Under the pieces are notes generated by a model. The model had not been told where the DNA came from. It searched no databases and saw nothing but the letters and a program-made list of their open reading frames with translations. DNA of 64,000 nt from positions 5,230,190 to 5,294,189 of the forward strand of contig NZ_LT575476.1 in the NCBI RefSeq assembly GCF_900086655.1. Reading direction: 5' to 3'. Positions within the stretch are counted from its first letter, which is position 1, and each line of letters opens with the position of its first letter. Of this stretch, positions 31,430 through 40,192 are shown in pieces. The position numbers and the translations under genes are program-made. This DNA comes from Paenibacillus tuaregi. Lineage in GTDB: Bacteria > Bacillota > Bacilli > Paenibacillales > Paenibacillaceae.

Positions 31430-33439
31430 TTAATGATAACCGAGGGCTCTTCCTATCAACACGATGGCATAAGATATAACGTAAGCGACGACAAGTGCGT
31501 AGAGAACGGAGAACCACGTCCAGCGGGCGGACATCGTCTCTTTGCGGATAACCCCCACCGTAGCCAGACAAGGAACATAGAGCAGAATGAAAGCCATGAA
31601 GGAATAGGCCTGCAGGGGAGTAAAATGACCGGCCAGAAGCCCCTGCAGTGCGGCTGTATCCGGAGCCGCATAAATAATATTCATGGTCGAGACAACAACT
31701 TCCTTGGCAAGAAACCCCGTGATCAGGGCCGCGCCTGCCTGCCAGGTGCCGAAGCCGAGCGGAGTCAGCACCTGGCCGATCAGCCCGCCAATCTTGGCGA
31801 GAAAGCTCTGATCCATCGGCACATTCCAGCCGTGCGGTCCCATATAGCTGAGCAGCCAGATCAGCACCGAGCCGCCGAAGATAAAGGTTCCCGCCTTGCG
31901 CACGAACCCTTTGCCTTTCTCCCAGGTGCTTCGGGACAGGGTCTTCCACTGCGGAATCCGGTATGGGGGAAGCTCGACAACGAACATCGACTCCTGCTGC
32001 TTCAAGATAGTTGATGAGAACAGCTTCGCCAGAACCAGAGCCAGCACAACACCCAGCACATACAGAGACAATACAACCAATGCCTGGTTGGACTTAAAGA
32101 AGATCCCGACAAACAGACTGTAGACCGACAGCCTCGCCGAACACGACATCAGCGGGGTCAGGATGATCGTAAGCAGCCTCTCCTTCGGCTGTTCAATCGT
32201 TCTGGCCGCCATGATCCCGGGCACATTGCAGCCGAAGCCGATAATCATAGGAATAAAAGTCTTCCCGTTCAGACCAACCAACTCCATCAGGCGGTCCATT
32301 ACTGAAGCAATTCGTGCCATATACCCCGAATCCTCAATAAACGAGATGATCAGGAACAAAATGAAGATTTGCGGGACAAAAACCAGCACACCGCCCACGC
32401 CTGCGAAGATTCCGTCGAAAATAAGCGCCTTGATGAAGTCCTGTGCCCCAATGCTGTCCAGCAGCCAGGTTGTCCCATCCCGCAGCGGGCCGTTAATGAA
32501 GGCATCCAGGAGGTCGGACAGCGGGCTGCCAATCCACTCGAACGTCAGCTTGAATGTAAGGTACATAAAGAGCAGGAAGATCGGTATGCCCAGATACTTA
32601 TCCGTCACAATCCGGTCGATGCGTTCCGAGAAGGTCAGGTGCCCCTCCTTCGTATGACGTACACAATGGGCAAGCAAACCTTGAATATGCTCAGCCCGCT
32701 GCTTGCGCATGTACTGGGACAGGGTTCTGACCCCGAACTCGCTGCGCACAGCTTCTTCCGCTGTCTGATACAACCGCTGGAGCCAAGCTGAGTCCATCTT
32801 GGATTCCAGTGAGGTACGGACCACAGAATTGCCTTCAAAAAACTGAACGGCCATCCACCTTGGCGAAGCCGTTCCTTGCGGCATCTGTCCAATCAGCTCG
32901 GCCACCGCCTTCTCCAGGGTGTCTCCATACCAAATGGAATAAGGCTCTAGAGCGGTACCCGGCGCATGATCCGTAATCGCCTCCAGCACTTGGTCAGAGC
33001 CTTTGCCGCTCCGGGCGACAACGGGAACGACCTGAACACCCAGCAGCTCCGACAGACGCTGCGTGTCGATGACCAGTCCGTTCTGCTTCGCCACATCCAT
33101 CATATTCAGGGCAAGCAGGAGCGGCTTACCGTATTCCAGAAGCTGCACGGTCAGATTCAAATTCCGCTCAAGCTGAGAAGCATCAACCACATTCAGAATA
33201 GAGTCGAAGGGCTCGCTCATCAGAAACCTGGAAGCCACCTCTTCATCGTGAGACAGAGGGTTCAGCGAGTAGAGACCCGGCAGATCTATCAGACTGCCCT
33301 TGCCAGCCTTAAGGGTGCCCACCTTCTTCTCTACGGTCACACCCGCCCAGTTGCCGACATACTCGTAGGAGCCGGTTAGCGTGTTAAATAAAGAGCTTTT
33401 GCCGGTATTTGGGTTACCAGCGAGGACCGTAACCGTCAT
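31430..33439 (-). CDS. feoB: Ferrous iron transporter FeoB
   Basis: Fe(II) uptake permease. The N-terminal G domain has G1 GNPNTGKS, G3 DLPGLYSL and G4 NMMD. Then come the helical spacer and the membrane domain with gate repeats (PMIIGFGCNVPGIMAARTI; LMSCSARLSVYSLFVGIFF) and a C-terminal TVGVIRKETMSARWT. 669 residues, full length. Start ATG 33439 overlaps the feoA stop by 4 bases. Under the Fur boxes upstream of feoA. Confidence 0.96.
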   Translation of the reverse strand: MTVTVLAGNPNTGKSSLFNTLTGSYEYVGNWAGVTVEKKVGTLKAGKGSLIDLPGLYSLNPLSHDEEVASRFLMSEPFDSILNVVDASQLERNLNLTVQLLEYGKPLLLALNMMDVAKQNGLVIDTQRLSELLGVQVVPVVARSGKGSDQVLEAITDHAPGTALEPYSIWYGDTLEKAVAELIGQMPQGTASPRWMAVQFFEGNSVVRTSLESKMDSAWLQRLYQTAEEAVRSEFGVRTLSQYMRKQRAEHIQGLLAHCVRHTKEGHLTFSERIDRIVTDKYLGIPIFLLFMYLTFKLTFEWIGSPLSDLLDAFINGPLRDGTTWLLDSIGAQDFIKALIFDGIFAGVGGVLVFVPQIFILFLIISFIEDSGYMARIASVMDRLMELVGLNGKTFIPMIIGFGCNVPGIMAARTIEQPKERLLTIILTPLMSCSARLSVYSLFVGIFFKSNQALVVLSLYVLGVVLALVLAKLFSSTILKQQESMFVVELPPYRIPQWKTLSRSTWEKGKGFVRKAGTFIFGGSVLIWLLSYMGPHGWNVPMDQSFLAKIGGLIGQVLTPLGFGTWQAGAALITGFLAKEVVVSTMNIIYAAPDTAALQGLLAGHFTPLQAYSFMAFILLYVPCLATVGVIRKETMSARWTWFSVLYALVVAYVISYAIVLIGRALGYH

Positions 33440-33663
33440 ACTGCTTCCACTAAAATCTGCAGGGCCTCACAGCGGCGGATCGAAATCCACTGATTGCCCG
33501 CTTCCAGCGTAATCGGCCCACCAAAAGGCAGCCGTTTTTTTATAGATACCAAGGTACCCTCCATAATGCCCAGATCGTTCAGGCGTCTGCACACAAGCTG
33601 ATTGTTGCAGGCCATATCCACGATACGTACAGGCAAGCTCAATTCAATTTCCGTTAACTTCAT
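33436..33663 (-). CDS. feoA: Ferrous iron transport protein FeoA
   Basis: A 75-residue SH3-like cytoplasmic partner of FeoB: LNDLGIMEGTLVSIKKRLPF, GGPITLEAGNQWISIRR. Start ATG 33663 follows GAGGTG at 6 bases; GTG 33672 is less likely. First gene of feoA-feoB-Cys-rich protein; two Fur boxes lie directly upstream. Confidence 0.93.
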   Translation of the reverse strand: MKLTEIELSLPVRIVDMACNNQLVCRRLNDLGIMEGTLVSIKKRLPFGGPITLEAGNQWISIRRCEALQILVEAV

Positions 33664-33681
33664 TGGATTCACCTCAGGTAA

Positions 33682-33725
33682 TGATAACTATTATCAATGC
33701 ATAAATTATATGATAATCATTCTCA
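33682..33725 (-). promoter_or_regulatory. Two Fur boxes before feoA
   Basis: TGATAACTATTATCA (33682-33696) and TGATAATCATTCTCA (33711-33725) match the 7-1-7 Fur consensus TGATAAT-N-ATTATCA closely, placing the feo operon under iron repression. Confidence 0.85.
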
Positions 33726-33762
33726 TAATACAATGCATTATATATGGAGTTATTGTTACAAA

Positions 33763-33795
33763 AAGGCCCTGCCCCTAACTTAAGGGCAGAGCCTT
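33763..33795. terminator. Terminator of the Old Yellow Enzyme gene
   Basis: AAGGCCCTGCCC/GGGCAGAGCCTT with T-rich flank on the minus strand. Confidence 0.8.
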
Positions 33796-33844
33796 CTCTT
33801 GTTATCGCTGCAATCATTGTAATGCCAACATGCAAATTTTGCCG

Positions 33845-34942
33845 TTAAACCAAGGTGCGCAGAGCTTCCACGTTGAAAGGCACCAGGTCCTGAACCCGGT
33901 CATCGCGCACCTTCTGAGCCCAGGCAGGATCCACAAGCAGGGCCCGGCCGACGGCCACAAGATCAAACTCTCCTTGCTCAAGCCGCTTCAGAAGACTCTC
34001 AAGGTTAGTATTCTCGGCTCCTTTGCCTTCCGTGAAGGAGCTCATGAAGTCGCTGTCGAGCCCTACAGAGCCAACCGTGATCGTTGTTTTGCCTGTCAGT
34101 TTTTTCGTCCAGCCAGCCAGATTCAAGTCGGAGCCTTCGAACTCAGGCTCCCAGAACCGTCTAGTGGAGCAGTGGAACACATCCACACCGGCTTCCACCA
34201 GTGGGGCCAGGAATTGACCCAGCAGCTCAGGTGTCTCAGCCAGCTTGGCCGTATACACGGAGGATTTCCATTGAGAGTACCGGAATACGATAGGGAAGTC
34301 AGGTCCAACCGCACGACGGCAGGCCTCAATGACCTCTACTGCAAACCGCGTACGGCCAATCATGTCGCCGCCATACTTGTCTGTCCGCTTGTTCGTTCTC
34401 TCCCAGAAGAACTGGTCAATCAGGTAGCCATGGGCACCGTGAATTTCCACCCCGTCAAAGCCAATTCTCTTGGCATCGGCAGCTGCCTGAGCGTAAGCGT
34501 CGATGACCTGGGAAATCTCCTCTTCCGTCATCGGCTCCACAACCTTCTCCCCGAATATATTAATGCCGGAAGGGCCAATCGGCAGGGCCTCCGGGTTAGG
34601 GGAGTCACCAATCTTGCGGTCGGTTCCCACATGCCAGATCTGCGGAATAATTTTGCCCCCTGCTGTATGTACAGCCTCTACAACCTTCTTCCATCCGTTC
34701 AGGGCATCCTCACCGTGGAACCTTGGCACATTAGGGTCTCCGGTTGCTGCAGGATGGTTAATTACTGTTCCTTCCGTAATGATAAGTCCCACGCTGTTCT
34801 CAGCACGGCGCCGGTAATATTCCGCCACATCTTCGCCAGGTACGCCTCCGGGGGAGAATGAGCGGGTCATCGGGGCCATAACGATCCGGTTATCCAGCTC
34901 CAAGTTTTCCCCGCGGAAAGGGGTGAATAATGGGTTAGACAT
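33845..34942 (-). CDS. Old Yellow Enzyme-family alkene reductase
   Basis: FMN-dependent NAD(P)H oxidoreductase with an eight-stranded barrel: NRIVMAPMTRSFSPGG at the FMN site, FDGVEIHGAHGYLIDQFF with the His/His pair and following Tyr, NKRTDKYGG, and VGRALLVDPAW for phosphate binding. 365 residues. Start ATG 34942 follows GGAGGG at 8 bases. Reduces activated C=C bonds; likely a detoxification enzyme. Monocistronic. Confidence 0.92.
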   Translation of the reverse strand: MSNPLFTPFRGENLELDNRIVMAPMTRSFSPGGVPGEDVAEYYRRRAENSVGLIITEGTVINHPAATGDPNVPRFHGEDALNGWKKVVEAVHTAGGKIIPQIWHVGTDRKIGDSPNPEALPIGPSGINIFGEKVVEPMTEEEISQVIDAYAQAAADAKRIGFDGVEIHGAHGYLIDQFFWERTNKRTDKYGGDMIGRTRFAVEVIEACRRAVGPDFPIVFRYSQWKSSVYTAKLAETPELLGQFLAPLVEAGVDVFHCSTRRFWEPEFEGSDLNLAGWTKKLTGKTTITVGSVGLDSDFMSSFTEGKGAENTNLESLLKRLEQGEFDLVAVGRALLVDPAWAQKVRDDRVQDLVPFNVEALRTLV

Positions 34943-35069
34943 TTTGATTCCCTCCATTCAAGAAAGTGATAGGCTTATATTTTCTACACGTAGAGTATTA
35001 GCTGTTTCTGCACCATCTATTATATCGGTGTTTTCCGAAATGTAAATACGGAATTCTCCCCACTTAAAC

Positions 35070-35975
35070 TTAAATACGGCCTTCTTCTCTTAAGACCTCC
35101 TCAAAAGCATCTACAACCGTCTCATCATAATGGGTTCCCGACAGCCGCCGGATTTCACTCATAGCCGTCTGTACGTCTGAAGCTTTGCGATACGCCCGGT
35201 CCTCGGTCATCGCATCGAACGTGTCGCTCACCGCGATAATACGCGCCTCCAGCAAAATCCCGCTGCCATGCAGCCCATGAGGATACCCGCTTCCATCCAG
35301 CCTCTCGTGGTGCTGCTCAATAATAGGCGCAATTTCCCCATAGTACGTCTCCTTGATCATCTCCGCCCCGTCGGCCGGATGTTTCTTGATCAGCTCGAAC
35401 TCCTCGGGAGTTAACCTGCCGGGCTTGTTCAAGATCTCCTCGGGAATATGAATCTTGCCAATGTCATGCAGCACTGAAGCGATCGAAAGATTCTCCAGCT
35501 GCTCTTTGTTCAGCTTGAGCTTCTTGGCAATCTTCACTGCATACTCCGCCACCCGGTCACTGTGCATATAAGTGTAGCGGTCCTTTTTCTCCACCTCTTT
35601 GACTATGTTCATTAACTTGGAGATATCCTTGCTCAAATGTCTGAAGGTCGGTTCTGTGATGACCCATAAATAAGTGATGTCTGTGAGCGCGGTGAAATGA
35701 ACCGGTCCCTTTAGACCTTTGGCTGTATAATAATCCTGCGGTCCAAGCTCGATCTTCTGATCATCCAGCTCACATACGAGATGTCCTGACAGTATATAAA
35801 AGAATTCCATTACATTCGGGTTGTCACTGGGGTACACGTAGAATAGCCTGTCTTTTTCTATCGTCTGGAGAAGAACCTCAACCCCATCTCCCCGGGAAAG
35901 CAGCTTTATTTCATTTTTGTCAAAATGCACTTCCTCCAGAAAAGATCCTCTCTTTCCGATTCTGAACCCGTCCAT
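35070..35975 (-). CDS. Cupin plus HD-GYP phosphodiesterase
   Basis: Two domains. Residues ~35-110 form a cupin-like sensory barrel (FFYILSGHLVCELDDQKIEL, GPVHFTALTDITYLWV). Residues ~125-300 form an HD-GYP domain: HSDRVAEYA, VLHDIGKIHIPEEIL, IIEQHHERLDGSGYPHGL, VSDTFDAMTEDRAYR. HD-GYP proteins typically hydrolyse cyclic di-GMP. The catalytic His/Asp set is intact. Start ATG 35975 follows GGGGGA. No GGDEF neighbour. The cupin ligand is unknown. Confidence 0.88.
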   Translation of the reverse strand: MDGFRIGKRGSFLEEVHFDKNEIKLLSRGDGVEVLLQTIEKDRLFYVYPSDNPNVMEFFYILSGHLVCELDDQKIELGPQDYYTAKGLKGPVHFTALTDITYLWVITEPTFRHLSKDISKLMNIVKEVEKKDRYTYMHSDRVAEYAVKIAKKLKLNKEQLENLSIASVLHDIGKIHIPEEILNKPGRLTPEEFELIKKHPADGAEMIKETYYGEIAPIIEQHHERLDGSGYPHGLHGSGILLEARIIAVSDTFDAMTEDRAYRKASDVQTAMSEIRRLSGTHYDETVVDAFEEVLREEGRI

Positions 35976-35998
35976 CACGATCCCCCTTATATAAGAAA

Positions 35999-36025
35999 AA
36001 ACGAGCTCATCAACAGAACTCGTTT
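35999..36025 (-). terminator. Terminator of the secreted coiled-coil gene
   Basis: AACGAG/CTCGTT hairpin with a following T-run on the minus strand. Confidence 0.7.
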
Positions 36026-36073
36026 TTTCTCTAGATTATAACGATATTACGGGTCACAGGAAAGAGCCGGACT

Positions 36074-36745
36074 TTAATTTATTCCAACGACCCATACCGG
36101 GTCAATCCATACCTCGCGGTCCGCGAACTTGACCAGCTTCCAATATCGCTCAACTACAATCCCCTGCTCTGCGGCCTTATCGATCGCGTAAGAAGCCAGC
36201 TTGTAGGTCTCATCGTAGACATCGGTAATGATCTTGTTCAACTTCTCCGTATATCTTCTCGTTAATTCCTCATAGCGGTCTGACCCCTGATTGAGCTTGC
36301 TCTCCAGAGCTCCGATGCGTTGGCTCACCGCGCTGCCATCCTTGTCCTCCGGTGTGATCAACTTTGCCGTCGCCTGATCAATCTCCTGCTCAAGACCATG
36401 GATCTCCTGATCCACCTTGGCTGTCGCTTCCTGAATCTGCGCATCAATTTGAGCTGTACGCGCCGTATCATTCACGCCCGCAGCTGCGAAGGACGCCTGC
36501 TTCTGGCTCTCCAGACCAGCCACCTTGCTCTTCAGCTTCAGTTTGCGGACATCCTCCAGGTACTTGGCCTTCAGCTTGTCCGCTGCAGCCACCCCGTCTT
36601 CAATCTTCTTCTCAATCTTGTTATTGGTCTTCTCGATCAGCTCATATATCTTGTCCAGCTTCTTATCCTGGCTATCTGCGAAAGCACTTGTGCCAGAAGA
36701 AAAGATCAGCGTCAATGAGAACAGCACCGACAAAGCCTTTTTCAT
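36074..36745 (-). CDS. Secreted coiled-coil protein
   Basis: A 223-residue protein with a Sec signal peptide (KKALSVLFSLTLIFSSGTSA, predicted cleavage after AFA near residue 23). The mature part is almost wholly charged helix (residues ~25-190), with segments such as EKTNNKIEKKIEDG and IQEATAKVDQEIHGLEQEID. The C-terminus (YWKLVKFADREVWIDPVWVV) is more globular. Start ATG follows GGAGG. No enzyme motif; a cell-surface role is a guess. Confidence 0.75.
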   Translation of the reverse strand: MKKALSVLFSLTLIFSSGTSAFADSQDKKLDKIYELIEKTNNKIEKKIEDGVAAADKLKAKYLEDVRKLKLKSKVAGLESQKQASFAAAGVNDTARTAQIDAQIQEATAKVDQEIHGLEQEIDQATAKLITPEDKDGSAVSQRIGALESKLNQGSDRYEELTRRYTEKLNKIITDVYDETYKLASYAIDKAAEQGIVVERYWKLVKFADREVWIDPVWVVGIN

Positions 36746-36980
36746 ATTCTAATTCCTCCATTTCAATATGTAGTATGAGACCATTTCCGTCCGAATCATT
36801 GGATAACTGGTTGTCCACTTTATAATACCAGTTTCACCCAGTGATGGATACAGCAAATCCTGACGTTTTTTGTCTAAACTACCTGATGAGTCTCCCGTCT
36901 TCTTGATTTGCCTCCCCCTAGTCTGAGGGGCTCAAGTTATGTTAAGTTTGAAGGAAATTAGTGAAGCCAGGAGGACACTT

Positions 36981-37328
36981 ATGAATACCATAGAGCCGGA
37001 AAGCCTCAAGCTGACCAGAGGAACCCTTGGCGAACTGTGTCCGATAGCCAAGACACTCGACGTGATAGGAACCAAGTGGACCTTTCTGATCATCCGTGAT
37101 CTGCTGCTTGATGACACCTTACGCTTCAGCCAGCTGCTGAGATCCCTGGAAGGGATTAGCCCGAAGACGCTCGCTCTGCGTCTCAGAGAGCTGGAGAATC
37201 AGGATATTGTAGCCAGAAAGGTCTACCCGGAGGTCCCTCCCCGTGTCGAATATTCACTTACAGAGAAGGGACGGCGGCTGGAAGGAATTTTTATTGAATT
37301 GAAAAGATTTGGTTTAAGCTTGGACTAA
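36981..37328 (+). CDS. HxlR-family regulator with N-terminal Cys
   Basis: 115 residues: LCPIAKTLDVIGTKWTFLII, LRSLEGISPKTLALRLREL, PEVPPRVEYSLTEKGRRLEG. The Cys before the GTKW helix sits where YodB/CatR-type regulators carry their redox-sensing Cys, so thiol or quinone sensing is plausible. Start ATG 36981 follows GGAGG at 6 bases. Its terminator separates it from the SDR gene downstream on the same strand. Confidence 0.9.
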   Translation: MNTIEPESLKLTRGTLGELCPIAKTLDVIGTKWTFLIIRDLLLDDTLRFSQLLRSLEGISPKTLALRLRELENQDIVARKVYPEVPPRVEYSLTEKGRRLEGIFIELKRFGLSLD

Positions 37329-37350
37329 CGGAGGAGGTCCTCCACATTAG

Positions 37351-37390
37351 AAAGACCGCTGCAGCCCTCAAGGGGGCTAAGCGGTCTTTT
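37351..37390 (+). terminator. Terminator of the second HxlR gene
   Basis: AAAGACCGCT/AGCGGTCTTT with inner AGCCC/GGGCT, followed by TTTCT. Confidence 0.85.
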
Positions 37391-37544
37391 TCTATGGGCA
37401 GGGCCCGAAAGCCGGTTTCCCTTAACGGGCACATTGATAACTTTTAAGTAACTATATGAATTAAATATCACTACTTCCCAAATGGAATTAATGGCGGTAA
37501 GCTATCCCTCATCAAATACATTTATTTTCGAGGAGGATTCACTT

Positions 37545-38258
37545 ATGCTGCAAAATCAGAAAATTGTCATTATTGGGGGAAGCTCAGGCATCGGGCTTGC
37601 CACAGCTAAGAAGGCTGCTGCCCTAGGGGCAGAAGTGGTGATCGCCAGCCGGTCTGAAGATAAGCTCCGGCAAGCTGCACAGCAAATCGGGGAAGGAGCC
37701 TCCGCGTATCCACTTGATACGACCCAGGAGACCCAGGTTCAAGCCTTCTTCGAGAAAATCGGCGCTCTGAATCATCTTGTCGTAACGGCCGCGGAGACCT
37801 CAGGAGGACCTTTCCTCAGCACGGAGACCGCCCAGGCCCGTCAATTGTTCGAAAATAAATTCTGGGGCCAATACTATGCGGCCAAATATGGCGCACCGCG
37901 AATGTCCCCGAACGGCTCGCTCACCTTATTTTCTGGCGTTGTAGCCTACAAAACGATGGCAGGCTCCTCCATGCTCGGAGCCGTCAACGCCGCCGTCTCC
38001 AATCTGGCCCAGACTCTGGCACTCGAACTCGCTCCGATCCGGGTCAATGTCGTATCCCCCGGGATTATCGACACCCCTTCGCGGAGCAAAATGTCCGATG
38101 AAGCCCGCTCCCGGTTCTATGCTTCCCTTGCCCAGAAGCTTCCGGCAGGCCGTGTAGGCACAGCAGAAGATGTCGCCAAGAGTGTGCTGTATCTGATCCA
38201 GAACAGCTTTGTCACCGGCACGGTGCTGCACACCGAAGGCGGACACATTCTGATTTGA
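37545..38258 (+). CDS. SDR-family protein lacking the YxxxK pair
   Basis: Short-chain dehydrogenase fold, 237 residues: KIVIIGGSSGIGLATAKKAA cofactor loop, LAPIRVNVVSPGIIDTP, and VTGTVLHTEGGHIL at the end. The usual YxxxKAA segment reads LGAVNAAVSNL, so both catalytic Tyr and Lys are absent. This variant is known in some SDR subgroups and suggests binding or altered chemistry. Start ATG 37545 follows GAGGAGG. Possibly regulated by the upstream HxlR. Confidence 0.88.
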   Translation: MLQNQKIVIIGGSSGIGLATAKKAAALGAEVVIASRSEDKLRQAAQQIGEGASAYPLDTTQETQVQAFFEKIGALNHLVVTAAETSGGPFLSTETAQARQLFENKFWGQYYAAKYGAPRMSPNGSLTLFSGVVAYKTMAGSSMLGAVNAAVSNLAQTLALELAPIRVNVVSPGIIDTPSRSKMSDEARSRFYASLAQKLPAGRVGTAEDVAKSVLYLIQNSFVTGTVLHTEGGHILI

Positions 38259-38427
38259 CCCAGATCTGACCCGGATTTGACCTGGCCGGGCTCTGATCTG
38301 ACTCTAGTCTGTCTGTGATCTGACTCTAGATCCCACAAGTAAATGCTCCTTTCATCAGCTTGGATGTTTCCCAGGTCCCCGATCCGGGCACACTCTACAA
38401 ATAGGCTGAACGTTTGGAGGCATTCAT

Positions 38428-39624
38428 GTGGATTTACATCATGGCAGGCTGCTCTGGCAAGCAGCCGGGAATAGAGAAATCCCGCTTACTCCGGGTGTAA
38501 TAGCCGATCACTACGATGTGGTCATCGTGGGCGGCGGGGTGTCCGGGGCTTTATGTGCCCACGCCTTGGCCGGAGAGGGGCTGCGGGTTGCCGTTATTGA
38601 CAAGGGAGCTGTAGGAAGTGGCAGTACTCTGGCCAGTATAGGGCAGCTTCAGTACTCAAGCGACATTATGCTGCATGAGCTGATTGCCCAGATCGGGCAG
38701 GATAGGGCGGTAAGCTTCTACAAGTCATGCCGGAATGCTATTGACGAGCTGGGTCATATCGCGGACAGCCTGGATTTTTCCTGTGATTTCACCCGGAGGA
38801 ACAGCCTTTACTACGCGAGTGAACAGGCTCATACAGACCGGTTGAAGAAAGAATTTGAGGCCTTGAACACCCACGGCTTTCAGGCTGAATGGTGGACCGA
38901 AGGCCGGCTCAAAGCGCATTATCCCTTCTTCAGACCCGCCGCTCTCATGACCCATCATGATGCGGAGGTCAACCCACTGCGGCTCACCTTGGGAATCCTG
39001 AACAAACTTAGCCGCAAGGTGGACGTATTCGAACATGTTAAAATGACCGGGCTTCGGGATATTCCTGATGGCCTTGAGGTGCAGACCTCAGCAGGGGAGT
39101 TTCGCACTAGCCATGTAATTCTGGCTACAGGGTACGCCACTGTGCCTTATCTGAACGAACCCCGGCTGCTGCGCACCCGGTCTTATGCCATAGCGACCGA
39201 ACCTGTCGCCGATCTGTCGGCCTGGAAGGACCGGGTTCTGATCTGGGAGACCCGGCGGCCCTATCTGTACATGAGGACCACACCGGAGGGGCGCATTCTC
39301 GCCGGGGGACAGGATGAAGACAAGCCTGACACCCCTGACAGCCCGGCCCTTATTGCTAATCGGGCCAGGCATTTGCTGAAGGAGGTCCAGAAGCTGTTCC
39401 CTCAGCTGGAAACCCGTATTGCCTTCGCGTGGGGTGCAGTGTTTGGCCAGTCGACTGACCATCTGCCTTTTATCGGGAGACACCCTACCATTGAAAGGCT
39501 GTATTATCTGCTGGGCTACGGGGGAAACGGCACAGTATACAGCATGGTTGGGGCTCAGGTGTTAAGGGATTTAATTGTTCAGCGTCCAAATCCCCTTGCG
39601 GAAATTGTGAGACTGGATAGATGA
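38428..39624 (+). CDS. FAD-dependent oxidoreductase (DAO family)
   Basis: 398 residues with the FAD Rossmann loop DVVIVGGGVSGALCAHALAG about 30 residues in, GSGSTLASIGQLQYSSDI (flavin contact), VILATGYAT, and GYGGNGTVYSMVGAQVLRDL near the C-terminus. Resembles amino-acid/glycine-oxidase-type DAO proteins. The N-terminal DLHHGRLLWQAAGNREIPLT resembles a C-terminal flavoprotein linker of related enzymes. Start GTG follows GGAGG at 7 bases. Substrate unknown. Confidence 0.87.
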   Translation: MDLHHGRLLWQAAGNREIPLTPGVIADHYDVVIVGGGVSGALCAHALAGEGLRVAVIDKGAVGSGSTLASIGQLQYSSDIMLHELIAQIGQDRAVSFYKSCRNAIDELGHIADSLDFSCDFTRRNSLYYASEQAHTDRLKKEFEALNTHGFQAEWWTEGRLKAHYPFFRPAALMTHHDAEVNPLRLTLGILNKLSRKVDVFEHVKMTGLRDIPDGLEVQTSAGEFRTSHVILATGYATVPYLNEPRLLRTRSYAIATEPVADLSAWKDRVLIWETRRPYLYMRTTPEGRILAGGQDEDKPDTPDSPALIANRARHLLKEVQKLFPQLETRIAFAWGAVFGQSTDHLPFIGRHPTIERLYYLLGYGGNGTVYSMVGAQVLRDLIVQRPNPLAEIVRLDR

Positions 39625-39650
39625 ACAAGATCATGGTTGTTCTAAAAACA

Positions 39651-39681
39651 AACAGGACCGGCTATGCAGGCCGGTCCTGTT
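39651..39681. terminator. Bidirectional terminator
   Basis: AACAGGACCGGC/GGCCGGTCCTGTT between convergent genes. Confidence 0.8.
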
Positions 39682-39806
39682 GAAGTTAGCTTCACCGTTA
39701 CTCCGGGATGCTTTTGTAACGGTATTCGCTAAGCAGCACCGGCCAGCCCGCGAAAGATAGGTGCTGCGCAGGCTGGTTTTGGCGCTATTTTATCAACAAT
39801 ACATAA

Positions 39807-40088
39807 TTAGTCCTTCCCCGGAACACCCGGCAGCTTGCCAAGCTTAGCAAGCCTGTTTTTCTCTTCGGCAAGCAGTTCCTCAGCCAGTTCCACCCCTTGG
39901 CCTTCCGCCGGACGGACAGCCTGCTTCACAGCCTTCTCAGTATGCTCAAGGCTGTTCTCCGCCTGCTCAATCAGCTGCCCTGTCGGATGGCTAAGAGCGG
40001 ACGATACGGCAAAATGCAGCTTGTTCACCGAATTCTGAGCCTGTGCCACATTGCTGGCCGACTGCAGACTGGAATCGTAATGTTTCAT
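39807..40088 (-). CDS. Small helical hypothetical protein
   Basis: A 93-residue soluble, mostly helical protein (NVAQAQNSVNKLHFAVSSAL, LIEQAENSLEHTEKAVKQAV) with no recognised family. Start ATG 40088 follows GGAGG at about 9 bases. The pattern of small, amphipathic, Gln/Ala/Glu-rich helices recalls small spore or stress proteins of Bacillales, but that is only a resemblance. Confidence 0.65.
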   Translation of the reverse strand: MKHYDSSLQSASNVAQAQNSVNKLHFAVSSALSHPTGQLIEQAENSLEHTEKAVKQAVRPAEGQGVELAEELLAEEKNRLAKLGKLPGVPGKD

Positions 40089-40192
40089 GATTACAGATCC
40101 TCCCCTTCATCAGATGCTCTTGTGCACATTTAGCATGGCCTAAGGTGTAAGCATCTTATGCATGGAGAGCCGTACAAGCGTGGAAGCATCTA

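Noticed and set aside
33830..34861. 343-codon plus-strand frame opposite the Old Yellow Enzyme gene
   Set aside because: Antisense shadow; no ribosome site and no recognisable domain, while the minus strand has all OYE motifs.
39693..39720. Inverted repeat CCGTTAC/GTAACGG after the DAO gene
   Set aside because: Present, but with a 14-base loop, no T-run and no adjacent promoter; it lies beyond a good terminator, so no function can be argued.
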